DNA of 64,000 nt from Bigelowiella natans CCMP2755 (GCA_000320545.1 ADNK01003027.1:1-64000); one strand, 5' to 3'; positions 20,703 to 34,906 are shown, counted from the stretch's first letter. Notes: generated by a model from the letters alone, not told the origin. Made by a program: numbers and translations.

Positions 20703-22731
20703 TTTCTCTCTTTCTCTCAACCTGAAATCACGGACAATAATTTGTTGTATGCGTTCTTCTGAAGTAGGAAGATTAAGAGGAATAAGGAATCGAAGGAACA
20801 CACCAACAGACGATGTTCCTTCAAGAGATTACCTTCGGGTGGAACAGGGGGAAGCGCACTCAGGCAGGTTTCAGATTAAATTCACAATTGGCGAAGAAAT
20901 TTCAAATCTAATCCACCCCAGTTAGCATTTTTGTCACCTATCTGGAAATGTCGTATAATTTAATTTCCATGTATTTACATGATCCATGAAAATTCCGTGT
21001 CCGCACTTGGTATGGAATTCTGCGCACTAATCAAAAGTGGAAAACTGCGCTCAAGTTGTGGTCATGTCACATGTGCGACTTGAGGAACAACGCACAATTC
21101 CTAGATTCTAAATTCTTAGAACTGCATCTGAATTACGACTTAAAATCGAAGTCGCCCCCAATCATTGAATGCTTTTTTAAGAAACTGTTCTTAGTTTCTT
21201 CAATTTCTTCGAGAACGTCTTGATTCTGCTCAATTCCAGACTCCTCCAAAACCAAAATTCTGCTGGGGGCCCCCTCAGATGATCCAATCGTAGATCGTCA
21301 TGTGGACATGGCCTTCAGGAAGTTTTTGCTCAGAGTGGAGGTCTTGCGCCGTCAGAACTTTGCTGCTAATGTCATTGCTTCTCAATGACCAAGTCATGCC
21401 ATTTTGGCAAACCAGCTAGTTGATTTGCTGGTCACAGTCCTCACTGAAACCAGTTCGAGGCACTGCATTTTGCACGCTGCAAGTGTCTTGCAACACTTTG
21501 GAAATGTAGTTTTTCATCATTGTTTCATTGTTTCATTGTTTCCATGATCTGAATTGCTTCTGTTGCACGTTCACTGAGAGCCGTCCTGTCCGATCAACAT
21601 GGAGCTCCAGACGCCTGAAAGTCCAAAGTTTCTCAAGGGTGGGCAGTGGGTGGGGGGAGAGGGCACCTGCTGCCATTCTTGGCCCTGGCGAACAGGAATC
21701 ATGAAGCAATGTGACTGACTTTGACACGACGGCGACGCAACGTGTGAACTCCAATGATGAGCGAGTCTCCTGAAGGCTGTGTCGACACGATGGTCTGCGA
21801 TCGGGTCGTCCGAAGGAGCACCCAGGGGTGCTCTGGTTTTTACGGAGTCGGAACCATGGAAGAAACTTTGGTGGGCAAGTGAGGCAGGTGCCAGAGCCAC
21901 ACTCACATTCCAGCATTGGCGGAGAGGACCAGAGGAGTCCGTCATTCCTCGCATCGACCGAGTGGGATGATGAATCATGAACAAAGCATTGATGCAAAAA
22001 CCACACGAGCAAGAACCACATGGGAGACATGCACGAACGTGTTGTTCTGGTGTTGTTGGGAGGGTCATTGCACACACGGAGACAATTGCATGCACACACC
22101 AGAGATCTGGAGATGGGTGTGCCAGCTGTCACACACAATGTCTCTTTGTTGCAGACCATGGACACTGTGCAGGTGATGCACATGACACGTGTGAGTGTCA
22201 CATGTGCCACATCTATGTCCATCTACACGTCGTGCCTTTTGTCCACACATGTCGACCATGTGCACTGCGTGTGTCCATTGTGCAGCTGCTGCAGCATGTG
22301 ACTGGTGTTCACACACTTTCCCGTCTGCAGTCTAGACGATTTTGACAAAAATTGCTACTATGCTACATTGTTGTAGTTTCTCATGCATTCCATGATTTTC
22401 CTTAGTTGAAACTTAGTCAAGACATCGGATGTACTCTCTTGGTTTATTCCATTGTGTTGTTGCTAGATGCGAAATGTCATAGTTGAACCGATGATTCCTC
22501 ATGCGAGGCCGAGAAACAACTACTGCAGGATCAGAGTCCTTTTTTTGTTTCTTCTCTTTTTGTTGTGTCCTCGCCGTTTGAACATGTTTTCTTCTTTTCG
22601 TTTGAAGTGCAAAAGTTTCGACAATTTTGCAGGCAGATGTGTAGTTTTCATTTTCATTGGCGTGAGATTTGTGATTGTTGCTGGGTCTTGAATACTTGTT
22701 ACGAAGAAGGCGGGTATTATCTACTCCAGTC
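20703..22731. other. Gene-poor block C
   Basis: It lies between the head of the RRM gene and the tail of the bromodomain gene. About 20703-20930 probably holds the RRM gene promoter and leader. The segment 21400-22340 is richer in G+C than its surroundings and full of CACATG/GTGTG words. It carries overlapping open frames on both strands up to 229 codons, none with recognisable protein character. I see no gene here. Confidence 0.55.
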
Positions 22732-23021
22732 TTATGAGAGGTCATAATATCGTCGTCGTTGCCACTGTTCATTCTCTTGTTTTTTCTGTGCTTCTTCCTC
22801 ATCAGTATCATCCTGCTTTTGCTGCTGCTACTGCTGCTAATAACACCACTATTTTGGTCCTCCTCCTCCTCCTCCGCCTTTATTTCCTACGAAATAATAC
22901 ACCAAAGAGGCACCGTGAACAACTGTTTTCATACTAACTCTGTACTAACTCTATATATACCACCTGTAACTAAATACTTCCTCCTCTTCATAATATATTT
23001 ACTACCATACCTTAATGACAG

Positions 23022-23053
<32 letters not shown>

Positions 23054-23827
23054 CCATCCTGCTTCTCGGTGTCCACTTTGTCTTGAGCGTTGTTATTTGA
23101 ACCCAGCTGCACCCGTCGCCGTCGTCGCCTTCTCTTCCTCCTCTTCCGATGTTTTCTCCTCCTCCCCTGGATCTGTTGATCGGTACAATGTATTTTCTCC
23201 TCTTCCTTCTCTTTGTCGCCCTCCATGGCATGATCATGGTAATTATGATGATGATGATGATGATGATGATGATAACGGTGCTTCCAGCGTCGAATATCTG
23301 CACGATGCGCCTCAGTATGGCGTCGCACGTAATATTCATCACTGGTATCCTCGGAAGAGGAAGAAGAAGAAGAGGAGGATGACGGTGATAATGGTGAGCG
23401 GTAATAGTCTCTTCCTTTATATTTTCCATTATTATTCATGGTCAATGGGGAGAACGAAGAAGAAGAATGAGGGACCTGAAAGGTGTTATGTACAAGAACA
23501 GCTTTGAATAAATTAGTATCCACAACTTACTTAATACTCTCTTGTCGTTTTGTATATTGCTATTATTTTTGATTGATTGATTGATTGACCTTCTTAGATC
23601 CAGGAGTGTGTATGAATTGATCCGGCAGCCAATCTTTCATGATTTGAGCTACACTTTCAGGGTCAATTGTAGTAGAAGATGATAATGGTGATAATGATGA
23701 TGTTCTCTTATGCTGCTGCTGCTTTTGCCCTGCATTTAGCTGTGCTTCATCCCTAACAATAGTAGATAATAAAAAAAAGCAAAATACTAAAAAAAACAAC
23801 TAATCTATTTCCCCCCTTCTCTCTCTG

Positions 23828-23874
<47 letters not shown>

Positions 23875-24812
23875 CTAATGTCAGCATGCCACTACTTCTT
23901 CACACAGCAGCAGCTAGCTACACTTGTCGATAGTCGTCGATAAGAGTCTTGTTGGCAATAATGGATGATCATGATTTGTTCTCTCTCAGTCTCTGTATTT
24001 CGTCGTTTGTCGTCATCATCTTCCGTCCTATCGTTATTTTAAACAGCTAACAAATACTACCTTGATGTTGTTCTTCTCAGTAAAGTCTCTGCCTCCTCCG
24101 TTGAGTATACACGCAGCATAACATTATGGTTTGTACTAGTATCGTGATCATCAAACGTAAGAACAAGGTTTCCTTGTCTTGTTCCCAACACCTCCCCAGC
24201 TCCAGAGAACCTGTAATAGTAGTAGTAGTAGTAGTAGTAGTAGTAGGTTATCATCAATCATGGTCATCATGATGATAATCAGGATGATATTTTATATATC
24301 ATACTAGTAGCTTAAGTACGCAGCACCAGCAAGTTGTAGTAAGTAGTAGTAGTAGTAGTAGTAATAGTAGTAGTAGTGTAGTGGTAGTGGTAGTGGTAGC
24401 AACGTAGCTTTCTCATTACCACATATATGACTGACAACAACTACAACAACTACAATACCTATCCAACAGTCGATCGCCTGTTTTGAGCCCCCAATCAAGA
24501 CGTAGCGGATCGGTCATCATCATCATCGATGTTTGTGTAGATTTTGTTGTTGTTGCTGCTGTATAACCACAAGTACTGCTACTGCTACTACGGGTACTAG
24601 CACCCGCTGCTGCTTTGGTAGTATTACCACTACTATTGTTACTACTACTGCTCAATGTGGTAGTAGCACCATCTATTTGATCTATCTTTCCTTTCAGCAG
24701 TAGCTGCTGATAGTAGTGGTAGTAACGATGTGGATCATGATGATGATGATGATGATGACGATGATGCAAATCACCTTGACCACGCCTTTTTCTTTGTCTT
24801 CGTCTTTGTAAC

Positions 24813-24851
<39 letters not shown>

Positions 24852-25235
24852 TCCCCTTCTTCTTCTTTCTCCTCCTCTTCCCTTCTTTGATAAGTAACTT
24901 CTGCATTATTATTACCATCCTCGTTGTATAGTTTTGGTCCTCCTAGAGTTGTATTGCTATCATTCTTTTTCTTCTTTTTCTTCTTCTTGCTGTTGTTCTT
25001 CTTAGATTCTCCTCCTCTCCCGAACGAAGAAAGAGCAGGAGGACGATAAAGAGGTATTGGAAGTCCCACAACAGGCTCAGGGGGTGGGGGAGGAAATGGG
25101 CAATACTTCAATAATCTTAATGTAGGTTTTGCATAAATTGTACAATGGAGCAAATCTTTGAGGGTTCTCCTTGAATTCAATCCACTCATCCCAGCTCCTT
25201 GACCAGCCCAAGAAATGCATCTGGTTTATATTATA

Positions 25236-25282
<47 letters not shown>

Positions 25283-26695
25283 CATTTTGGTTCTTGAATT
25301 AGTAATTAAGAGTAAGGTGATGATAATGATGATGATGGTGATGGTGATGTTGATGAGTTCTACCCATCAGTGATTCTTTTATCTCTGTGGCATACATTAT
25401 TATTATGCACTCTTATATTGACCATACCACAACTTACGACTACTTCATCCGTAATTTTATTCTTATTATTATTCTGCTTATTTTTCTCGTTCTTCTTCCC
25501 GTAATATTCTGTCTTCTTCTTCTTCTTTAAATATATGCAATAATGTGTAGTAGTAGTAGTAGTAGTATTAGACCCGTTTAATACTTACTTACTTACTTAC
25601 TTACTTACACACTCCTCTCTCAAGACTAATACTACTAGAATAATCCCTCTCTTCCTGCTGCCCCTCTCCCTACTCCTCCTCCTCCTTCAAGTATTACTAG
25701 TAGTTAGTATACTGAGTAGTCACCACCTGTAACAGATTTGGGTTATCTTGGTCAACTCCATCGACAACAGCTGGATGCCATTCCCCATTCCAATCACGGC
25801 AATCACATCGATCTCCTTTGGCTAATATACCACCACCACCACTACTACTACTACTACTACTCCTACTCCTACTGCTATTAGCAGCACCAGCCTTTGCTAC
25901 CGCTGTTGTTGCTGCTGCTGATGATAATGATGCTAAATCTTTCTGCCTTTCCAATGATGAAGATCTTGAATCACTCTGGTTATCTTCCAATAACTCGATG
26001 CTATATAGATTAGATTACGATGATGATGATGATGATGATGATAATGAGAATGATTAGAATGATAAAATGATAAGAAAAGGAGAAGAAGAATAGATTTTGA
26101 CGTTGTTGTGGTTTGCATTTGTTAATAAAAACAGAAACTACAATCATAAGAATGATCATCATGAATGATGACACGTGTACAGCAGCAGCAGCAGCTCGTT
26201 GATTACTGATTACACAAGCCTCCTCCTCCTCCTCCTCCTCCTCCTCCTCCTACTACTACTACTACTACTACAGCAGCTCGTTGACTACTGATTCACAGTG
26301 TCTACTACTACTACTACTACTACTACTACCTACTCTATCAACCTCCAAACCTACTACCTATTTGCCTACTACCTGTTTTTGGGATCTGGAAAGATTTCAT
26401 ATGAAGATTCTCCGTCATCGTACTTGATAAGCAACCTCCAAATCTTTGGATTTGAACACAACATTCCTTGTAAAGCTACCCAGCCTCCATACCTTACTCC
26501 GTTATCGAATTTCACCACAACTCTCATCTCCACACGTGGAATCATGATGATGGGGGGGACTGCGATATTAGTTGCTGCTACTGTGCTGTCCTTAATCATG
26601 TTATCTTGTTCTTCTTTGGCTTTTTCCCCTTTCTTTTTTTCCTCCTATTTTGCTCCTGCTGCTGTTTTTTCTGTGTCTTTCTACTTCTATTCGTG

Positions 26696-26730
<35 letters not shown>

Positions 26731-27130
26731 GTTATTATCCTTTTTTGATGAGAGTGTGGCGCCACCAGCAGCAGCAGCAGCATCAATTGAGTATTTGTCG
26801 TCATTGTCATCATCTTTGTCGTTTGGCATCATCATCATAGTAACGGAAGAAGAAGAACTCTTTGAACGATGACGATGACGACTACGAGCTCCAGACGCTG
26901 CTATAGCTTCAATCTTACTTCTTTCTATAGCTACTTTCAACCAATACGCATCAGCCTGCTCATCGTGTAGCGTTTGTGGGGCTCTCCTCACGCGTTTTGG
27001 ATATGATGGTTTCTTCTTAAACAATGATGGTGACGATTTATCTCCTACTACTTCTCCTCCTCCTCCTCCTCCTCCTTTGAGACTACTACTATCAGCAGCA
27101 CTACCTCTACAATCGCTACTACTACCATCG

Positions 27131-27161
<31 letters not shown>

Positions 27162-29180
27162 CACAGTTGTTGCTACTTTTTGGTAGACGTCTACAACTAC
27201 TAGTATCATCCTTCACACCTACTACTACTACCACTAGTTTGTCATCATCAGCAGCAGCAACAGTAGTATTTATGCTAGTAGCACTACTACAAACAACTGA
27301 AGAATATTGTTGTTGGGAACCATGAAGAGGAGGAGGCGAAGGACGATGACTACAGCGAAGAGATGATTCAACTCCATCGTCCTGTGAATCATCATCATCA
27401 TCTTCTTCTTCATCATCATCATCATCATCACAAAGTAACAGAGTGCTGTTGATTTTGCTGGTAATGTTGTTGGTTTTGCTCCTTTTGGTAGTGCCTAGTA
27501 CTACAGCTCCTCTCCCTGTCTTATTTTCTTGTTTCTCAACTTTTTCGTCGTTATTATCATTGCCGTTATTTGAGCAGCTGCTCTCTGGCATTCCATAGTC
27601 TTCTTCTTCTTCTTCTTCTTCTTCTTCTTCTTCCCCATAGGATAATGTTGTTGATGGTGGTGGTGGAGAAGGAGGTGATGACAACGACGTTGGAGATGAA
27701 GATGGGGAAGAAGATGATGGGGAAGAGGAGGAATGTCTTTGCTGCTCCTTCTCTGGGTAATGATTCTTCTTTGCATCTCTATTTCTGTTCTTGTTATCTA
27801 GGGTTTTTTTCCAAGATGATGATCATCACCAACTTGCTGTACATCCTCGTGGTCATCCCATTCTCTCCTTCCGCCCCTCCTTTCCCCCCTCTTCCCCTCC
27901 ACCATCAACAACCGTTGATTTGACGTGACTGCGGACCTCGAATATAGACGTTTCAATCTTGTTTTACAGTGTGCGGTTGAACGAACACCTCGGGGAGCTG
28001 GTACTACCCCCAAAGCTTTCAGATGATCTTCATGCATCTTTGCTTCAAGATCATGATACTTTTCTTTCAACTCCTCTCTAGTCATTACTCGTGTTTTTTT
28101 CAGGGTTGTTTGAGGAATTAATGACTGGCAAAAGTAGTCAGGAAACAACGAATAAGAAGAAGAAGAATTCAAGTCGTAACACCTCATAAAACTACTTTTT
28201 CCTCTATCACGAAGTAGACGATGATGACGGTGGTTATCCTGAGTATCATCACATGATGATGTGTTTGATTTGAGGAGGGTGCTGTTAGCACCAGAACAAC
28301 CCATTAGTACCAAGTTGGGGTCAGCATCATCATCGTAGTGAATACTTTCATCATTCTTTCCTTTTTCATGATAGCTGTAATGGTGATAACAAACACTGCT
28401 GTGATCAACATCCTCGGAATAGAGAATGTTATTTCTTGAATTAAGTGTTGTGTTCGACGACAACGACGATGACGACGACAACGTCATATTGTGGGACACA
28501 GTCATCGATCCAGTTGATGAAGAAGAAGAAGACAAGTGACGTGAAGAGGAGAGCCTGTTGTTGATGTTGTTATGTATGGCAGCCATTCGCAGTCTCAGAT
28601 CATTCTTTTCATGACCTAAACAATAGCAGCAGCGCCAGCAACAACTGCATTCAAATACAATATTCCTGGTAAGATATATCTCAAGAGCAGTATTCTATTA
28701 TGAGCAAAACCTACTACTACTAGTACTACTACTACCATTCGACGCTTCGTGTTGTTGCCTTTTGCATACGACGATTCAATCAATTCTACTCGCATTCTTG
28801 GAAAATAGTGTCGCATTAGCTCTCTATACTTTATCCTCAGTCTGCGTGCAAGAGATGTAATCTTGGAGCTTAGACCATTGTATTCAGCACAATTAGACAC
28901 CAACAACTGAAAGTCGGCAGCGAATATTCGTACGTCCTTATGATACACGTTGCCTTGTTTAAGTCGTTTCTGTGGTATGTATGCAGGAATAATGGGAAGA
29001 ATGTATAGCCAATATTCATGATAGTAATAATCATTTTAAGAACCAAAAGAACAAAGATGACAACGGATGAAGATTCACATCCGTTGTTTATGTGTGTGTG
29101 TGTGTGTGTGTAAAACAACAACTACTTCATAAAACTGCTCTGCTGCACTGTGTTTAATGTTCTGCTGAATCTACCACCCC

Positions 29181-29216
<36 letters not shown>

Positions 29217-29464
29217 ATACCACATACTACATACTACTACATACTAGTATTACTACTACCCTCATTGTGAGGAGGTCCACAGGATGTTCAATACGTTCAT
29301 GGTAATCTGGGGCGATTTGAGGGTCAACAGGCTCACGAAACGGCCAGGCACATGGCATTCGTCGAAGTTCCCATAATATGCGCTCAAGCCTTGACTCTGT
29401 TGTTGGCTTTTTCTTATTAACCTTAGGCTCCTATCAAAATCACCATTATCATGTATCTGGTAAA

Positions 29465-29496
<32 letters not shown>

Positions 29497-31177
29497 AATG
29501 ATGATAACTTTGTCAGTCATCATCGTATTTGTGCAGCAGAAGCAGCAACAACAAAATGTGCACACTTATGATATGATATTTCCATTTATTGTGCAGCATA
29601 CATATTACTTTCGTCTTTGGACGAAGATCGTAGTATGCAATGTGTCCCTTTATTGGCTGCTTGTGCGTCTTTGAATCCTTCAACCACAAGATCTGCAGTA
29701 ATTATCATGTCGCCCATCGCTTGATCATTTCGTTGGCCTCGGTGTTTCGTTATCTAATATATCTGGGCATACTACTCCCTACTTTGATTTCTTGCATACT
29801 TCTCCCCACTTTGATTTCTTACTAACACATGAGCTATGTAATATATATATGGACCTCCTCCTCCTCCTCCTCCTCCTCCTCCTCCTCCTCCCTAATTTTA
29901 CTTACTTATCGATGGCTGCTACTACTACTATACTGTTTCTACCTCGAAATTATAGAAATCTAGTCTGTTGAGGACTTTTACTACTATACTGTTTCTACCT
30001 CGAAATTATAGAAATCCAGTCTGTTGAGGACTTTGACGTCGTACCACATTCCGTCTGAATAGATAGCCTGCACAACTTTTCCAACGCCAAATTCGCCCTA
30101 ATCAATCAATCAATCACTCAATGAACGACGAACACAGATTGTATCATATCGCGGACTTAATTCGCCCTATTGAATGAATGACGAACACACTTTGTATCAT
30201 GTCGTGGACTTTAATTCTCCCCATTGAATGAATGACGAACACAGATTGTATCATGTCGCGGAATTCGTAAACACCGCCACCACCATTATCTCAATTTTAG
30301 ATATTCTTCCTCTTCTTCCTTGTGTTCTCATGATTGACCTTCCTTGAATCTGGTAGACCTGATGACATTGACGACGTCGAAGGTGAAGAGGAGGACATTT
30401 TCGCTGCTGCTGCTGCTGCGGCTACTACGGGTTTTTGTGCAATTTCCAATCCCATAACTGCAGCTGCGTTGGCTCGAGCTCTTTTGTTCTTTTTACGTCT
30501 TGGTCTCTTCTTTGGATGATCCTGCTGTTGTTGCTGCTGCTGTTTAGGGGTCTTAGAGTCCCTTTTCCTCCTCCTCCCCCCCCTCCTCCTAAGCGAAGCT
30601 TTAGTAATTGCAATGCCTGGACCACGATGTCGCCGTCTCTGCTGGCGCTTTTTAGATTCACCTCCGCGTACTGTGACACTTCTATGGCGTTGTTGAGGAT
30701 GCTGCTGCTGCTGCTGTTGTTGTTGTTGTTTCTTCTTCCTCGCTGATTGCTTTCCCTCCTCCCGTTGTTTCATCGTCATCATACGACTACCACTACTACC
30801 ACTACGTGTTGTTGTTCCTGCTGCTGCTGCTGCTGTGATCCCACTAACAATGGAATTCATCATTTTCTTCATGATCCAGCTACTACTACTACTACTACCA
30901 CTACTATCGTTTTCTCTTCTCTCCAGCCTTTTGTTTGAGGAACTTGCTGAAGTCTCACGCCTAGTTTGCATTTTCTTCGTCCTGGCACCTGAAGTCTCAC
31001 GCCTAGTTTGCATTTTGTTCGCCCTGGCACCTGCAGAAAAACATCACTACATTTCTGCAATTCGCCCACTAGAAGCGTCATCATTCAGACAAGCCAGTTC
31101 AGATGTGGTGAGTATGAAAAGGTTATCCTCAACTTGTTCGTCGTCACAATCACAATCATCATCATCATTATTATCAC

Positions 31178-31231
<54 letters not shown>

Positions 31232-31503
31232 GTGGTCGTCATTCGGCATTATCAAATCGACCGATCATTATCAATACATCATCCCGATTCTGCTCATCCT
31301 CCTTTTCCGTGAGATCACCGTCATTATCATTACCATCACTATTACCACTATCACCACTACTGCTTATTACCCTGTTGCACTCTTCTCCCCCCTCTCCTCT
31401 CTCCTCTCTCCCGATTGATGAATCCCTAATCTTGATCCTCCTCCTTTGATCGCTTGCTCCTTCGTCTGTCTTAAAATAGTCAGTCGTTCGATTAAATTCT
31501 ATG
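22732..31503 (-). CDS. Bromodomain protein with multiple Tudor-like modules
   Basis: A large many-exon gene. In order from the N-terminus: an acidic Asp-rich exon (about 31.1-31.5 kb); a Lys/Arg/Gln-rich exon (30.3-31.05 kb); a Tudor-like exon 29999-30097 (GEFGVGKVVQAIYSDGMWYD); a bromodomain over 29260-29412 and 28711-28969 (PVDPQIAPDYHERIEHPVDL, then YHKDVRIFAADF and LVSNCAEYNG); Ser- and Asp-rich exons (26.6-28.6 kb) with PKRVRRAPQT; a Tudor-like stretch near 26.4-26.55 kb (VVVKFDNG, IKYDDGESSYEIFPD); another split at 25.9 and 25.2 kb (GDRCDCRDWNGEWHPAVVDG joined to HFLGWSRSWDEWIEF, as in PHF20/chromobarrel folds); and a fourth at 24.06-24.5 kb (WGLKTGDRLLD, LVLTFDDHD). The last exons (24061-24210, 23590-23752, 23011-23475, 22732-22815) join in phase and end RRRYYDLS. 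Inferred role: nuclear chromatin reader of acetyl and methyl marks. The start and several middle exons are unresolved, and two genes cannot be excluded. Confidence 0.72.
25230..25280. repeat. TA dinucleotide array
   Basis: TA repeat in the intron that separates the two halves of a Tudor-like module of the bromodomain gene. Confidence 0.95.
29925..30036. repeat. 56-bp tandem duplication across a splice donor
   Basis: Copies at about 29925-29980 and 29981-30036 are nearly identical. On the minus strand the second copy carries the end of the Tudor-like exon (coding KVLNRLDFYNFE) and its GTAGAA donor. The other copy, inside the intron, repeats both, with one C/T difference that is silent in the reading frame. 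Confidence 0.93.
30120..30262. repeat. 53/54-bp minisatellite, about 2.6 copies
   Basis: The motif ACGAACACA..TTGTATCAT recurs at 30128, 30181 and 30235. It lies in the intron upstream of the Tudor-like exon of the bromodomain gene. Confidence 0.9.
30948..31031 (-). repeat. 42-bp in-frame coding duplication
   Basis: Two near-identical 42-bp copies encode a 14-residue repeat (KMQTRRETSGARTK type) in the basic exon of the bromodomain gene. The length is a multiple of three, so the frame is kept. Confidence 0.85.
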
Positions 31504-32274
31504 CACAAATCAAGTCCAATTCTCTATTTCGTCATCGATCTACAAGAAAACTCACTCATGTTTCGTGGAGCAATATTAGTTACGACATTGCATCAATTCT
31601 GTTAGTTTTATTCTAGTCGCATCCTTGACTTCCCAGCTATATTCATTCATCGAGGTGATTTTCATAGTGGATGTAGTCGGTTGTCCTCCTGCGACTTATG
31701 AAATTCTTCATGCGATATGCATTTGATTAAATTTTGATTTGATGAAATCCATTTGGCAACATAAGTAATGTTATCATTACAGTCGTTGTCGCAAGCAGCG
31801 AAATCGACACGAAATGCATGGAGACAGCAGCACCAGGTGATTTATTGCCTTTTCCAACGCACAATATTGCTTTACTCAAGTATTTTGTAGGCGATTTGTT
31901 GTTTTTTTTGCCCTGATATTACTTCTTCACTGCTACTTGCTGTGCGGTGCTTGGAACACTACGAAGGAGAAGAAGAAGAAGAAGAAGAAGAGGGAGGAGA
32001 AAATGGAGGAGAGCAGGAGGGGGAGCAGCAGCAATGTAGTAACTACCATGGGAGATCTAGGACAGAAACAAAGAAGACAGACATAGTTGTTCGCGACAAA
32101 CGTTTTACAGACCACATTGAGCCAACAGCGAAGCTACTACTACAATTTGAGAAGAAGCTGCACGACGAGCTCAACTTTTGCACAAATTTCCTTCTGGCCA
32201 CATGATGACGAATCCAAACATCATTTTGGTCTTAGTTCGCCGAAGAAACTGCTAACAATCGGTCATCTAGAACA
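31504..32274. other. Divergent intergenic region
   Basis: Lies between the bromodomain gene (-) and the sulfatase gene (+), so it probably holds both promoters. A plus-strand frame at 31942-32205 (87 codons: a Glu-rich start, then FTDHIEPTAKLLLQFEKKLH) could be a small or upstream ORF; it lacks any recognised domain. Confidence 0.45.
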
Positions 32275-33437
32275 ATGGAACTATCACGAATAAACCCGTT
32301 GTTTATTATCATTGTTATTATCGTTGCGATAGCACATGCAGCAGCGTTGTCATCCTCCTCACAAGTAGTAGCATCACCCACTTTAAAAAGAGAATTAAGA
32401 TCTGGCGATGACAAGAAGACTACTTTCCATTTGATGGAATTAATAAGGGGTTCTGGCGAGGAGTGCAACAAGAAGAAGAGGAAGAAGAAGAGGAAGAAGA
32501 AGAAGACTTCCCATAGCGATTTACCTCCTTATCGGAACATCTTGCATATCGTGATTGACGACCTAGGTTGGCATGATGGGTCATGGAAATTATCGTTGAC
32601 ACCAAATCTGAATCGCCTAGCTCAGGATGGCGTTTCTCTGGAGCGTTTGTATGCCTCTCCCATGTGTGCCCCTTCAAGAGCATCAATGTTCACAGGAAGG
32701 CATCCCGCAGCACTTGGATACTATAGAAACCCAAGTGAAGACGCATGCTTACCATCTGATTGTGAATATTTGCCATTTCATCTTCGTAGCCTCAAAAACC
32801 CTGGCATTGTCCAGAAACATGATGATAATGATGATGATGATGTGGAAGAGGAAGAGGATCGAAAGAGCAGCTACAAAACCCACCTTGTTGGTAAATGGCA
32901 CCTCCCTTGGCATTCACCTGACGAACTACCCTCAGGACCAAAAGTTTGCTTTGATAGGTAGTAGCAGTTGTAGCAGCAGCAACAGCAGCAACAGCAGCCA
33001 CAATGACATGACTTTAGAGTGACAATGCCATTAGGTAGAAGCCTCCCCTTTTTCCATGCATGTATTTCTGTTGTCGGGTTGAGACCATTCTCCTTCCTTC
33101 CTTCCTTCCTTCCTTCCTTCCTTTCCTCCTTCTCATGCATCTAAATCAATATTGAAACATTATTGACCACATAAGATAGTTCTCCAATCGTTCTTTATAA
33201 CATGTATAATAACTGTATGTTCTTACTACTTGGTTCTGCTTCTTGTCTGGTGCTTTATTGGTTAGTTTCTTTGGATACTTGCACTGGGGAATGGATTATT
33301 TCACGCATGAGTTCCCTCCTTCTGTTCATACAGGACCTGTAACTTGTAGGGGGTACGACGTTATTTGATGTTGTGGTGGTGATTGAGTGTTAGTTGTTGC
33401 AAGTGCATTATTTCTTACTATCACTTATTCCTCCTGC

Positions 33438-33469
<32 letters not shown>

Positions 33470-34856
33470 CTTCTTCTGCTTTTAGCAGCCATTTCTTCAT
33501 CTCTGATACACATAAATACGAACATACACGCACGCACACATAACAAATGTCTAAAAAAACAATTACAATGAAATAAATAACAAACGGTGTTGCAAATTAC
33601 CTACATGTGTACTAGTTTATCATCATCATCATCATCATCATCACCTAAGAATTTATTATTATTTTCCCCTCCTCCTATCCTCTGATAATGTATGTTCAGC
33701 TACGATTTAATAAACTCTACTCGGTTTCGTCAAAGTAAGAAGGGAGATGGAGGAGGAGGAGGAGGAGGAGGAGGAGGAGGAGGAAGAAATGTTCATGAGG
33801 TTGATTCTCCGGGCGACTTATTTGATGGGATTTACGCTGATGAACTATTCGCACAAGAGGCTCTGCGTATTATCAAGACGCACAGTAGTAGCGAGAAAGA
33901 ACTGATCAAAATGAAGAAACAGCGGCAGCCGTTATACTTGTGTGTAGCATTTCAGGGTCTGCATGATCCGTATCAGGTTGTTGTAGTAGGTCATGGAAGA
34001 AGTAGCAGCAGCAGCAGCAGCAGCAGCACATGTTCGTAGTTCATTAGGAGGATCCTGATTTCATTTCATTTCATTATATTACAGTAATAATAGATGTATC
34101 AACAAACGACCTCAACAAATTGTTTCTTAGCTTTGGCACTTCACCATAGTTGACACTCTTTGACAAGATTGCGTGGTTTTGCTGCTACTATTAATGTATT
34201 ATGGTGTTTGGTTGTGGTGAGAAGGCTCCTGATAAACATTCTGGGATGCAGCACTCACGAAGTGAAGCTTTGCCTGATTTCTCCTCCACAGATGATCTGT
34301 GTAGTGGTATTACTACAAGCAGTAGCAGCGGCTTGAAGGATGGTAGTAAGGATGAGTTTGGGGGATATGATGATGATGGAGATATGATTCACAAGAAGGA
34401 GGAGCTAGAAGCTCTAACTACCAAATGCTCAAATTACTCGAAAATGGTAGTAAGTCAGGGCGCATTATGTAATATATGATAAAACGAAGAAGAAGAATAA
34501 ATTAAGGCGAAAGAATAAGACAAACAGTTCTGCGTGAATATCATACAATCATTCTTCAGGCTATTTTCCAAAAGAGACACTCCAGATGATTGCTATCATC
34601 ATCATCATCATCATCATCATCATATCTATCATGGTTATTGTCTTGCCTGTTAGACTGACAGTTCCTTCTTGCTATTCTTTTTCTTCTTTTTATTATTGTT
34701 CTTCTTCTTCTTCTTCTTCTTCTTCTTCTTCTTCTTTTCCAGCTTACAAAATTGGATGATTTGATTGGGCAGCTTGTGAATGAGATCAAGCATCAAGGGA
34801 TGTACGAGAACACAATTATCATCGTACATTCTGACAACGGCGGAGCACTTGCATGG

Positions 34857-34906
<50 letters not shown>

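Noticed and set aside
21533-22222. Minus-strand open frame of 229 codons, with overlapping frames on both strands
   Set aside because: It has no recognisable domain, no splice context and a Cys/His/Val-rich composition driven by CACATG/GTG words. Comparable frames exist on the other strand at the same place.
24694-24918. His/Lys-rich frame overlapping the bromodomain gene
   Set aside because: It is a shadow of the Ser/Asp-rich exon in another frame.
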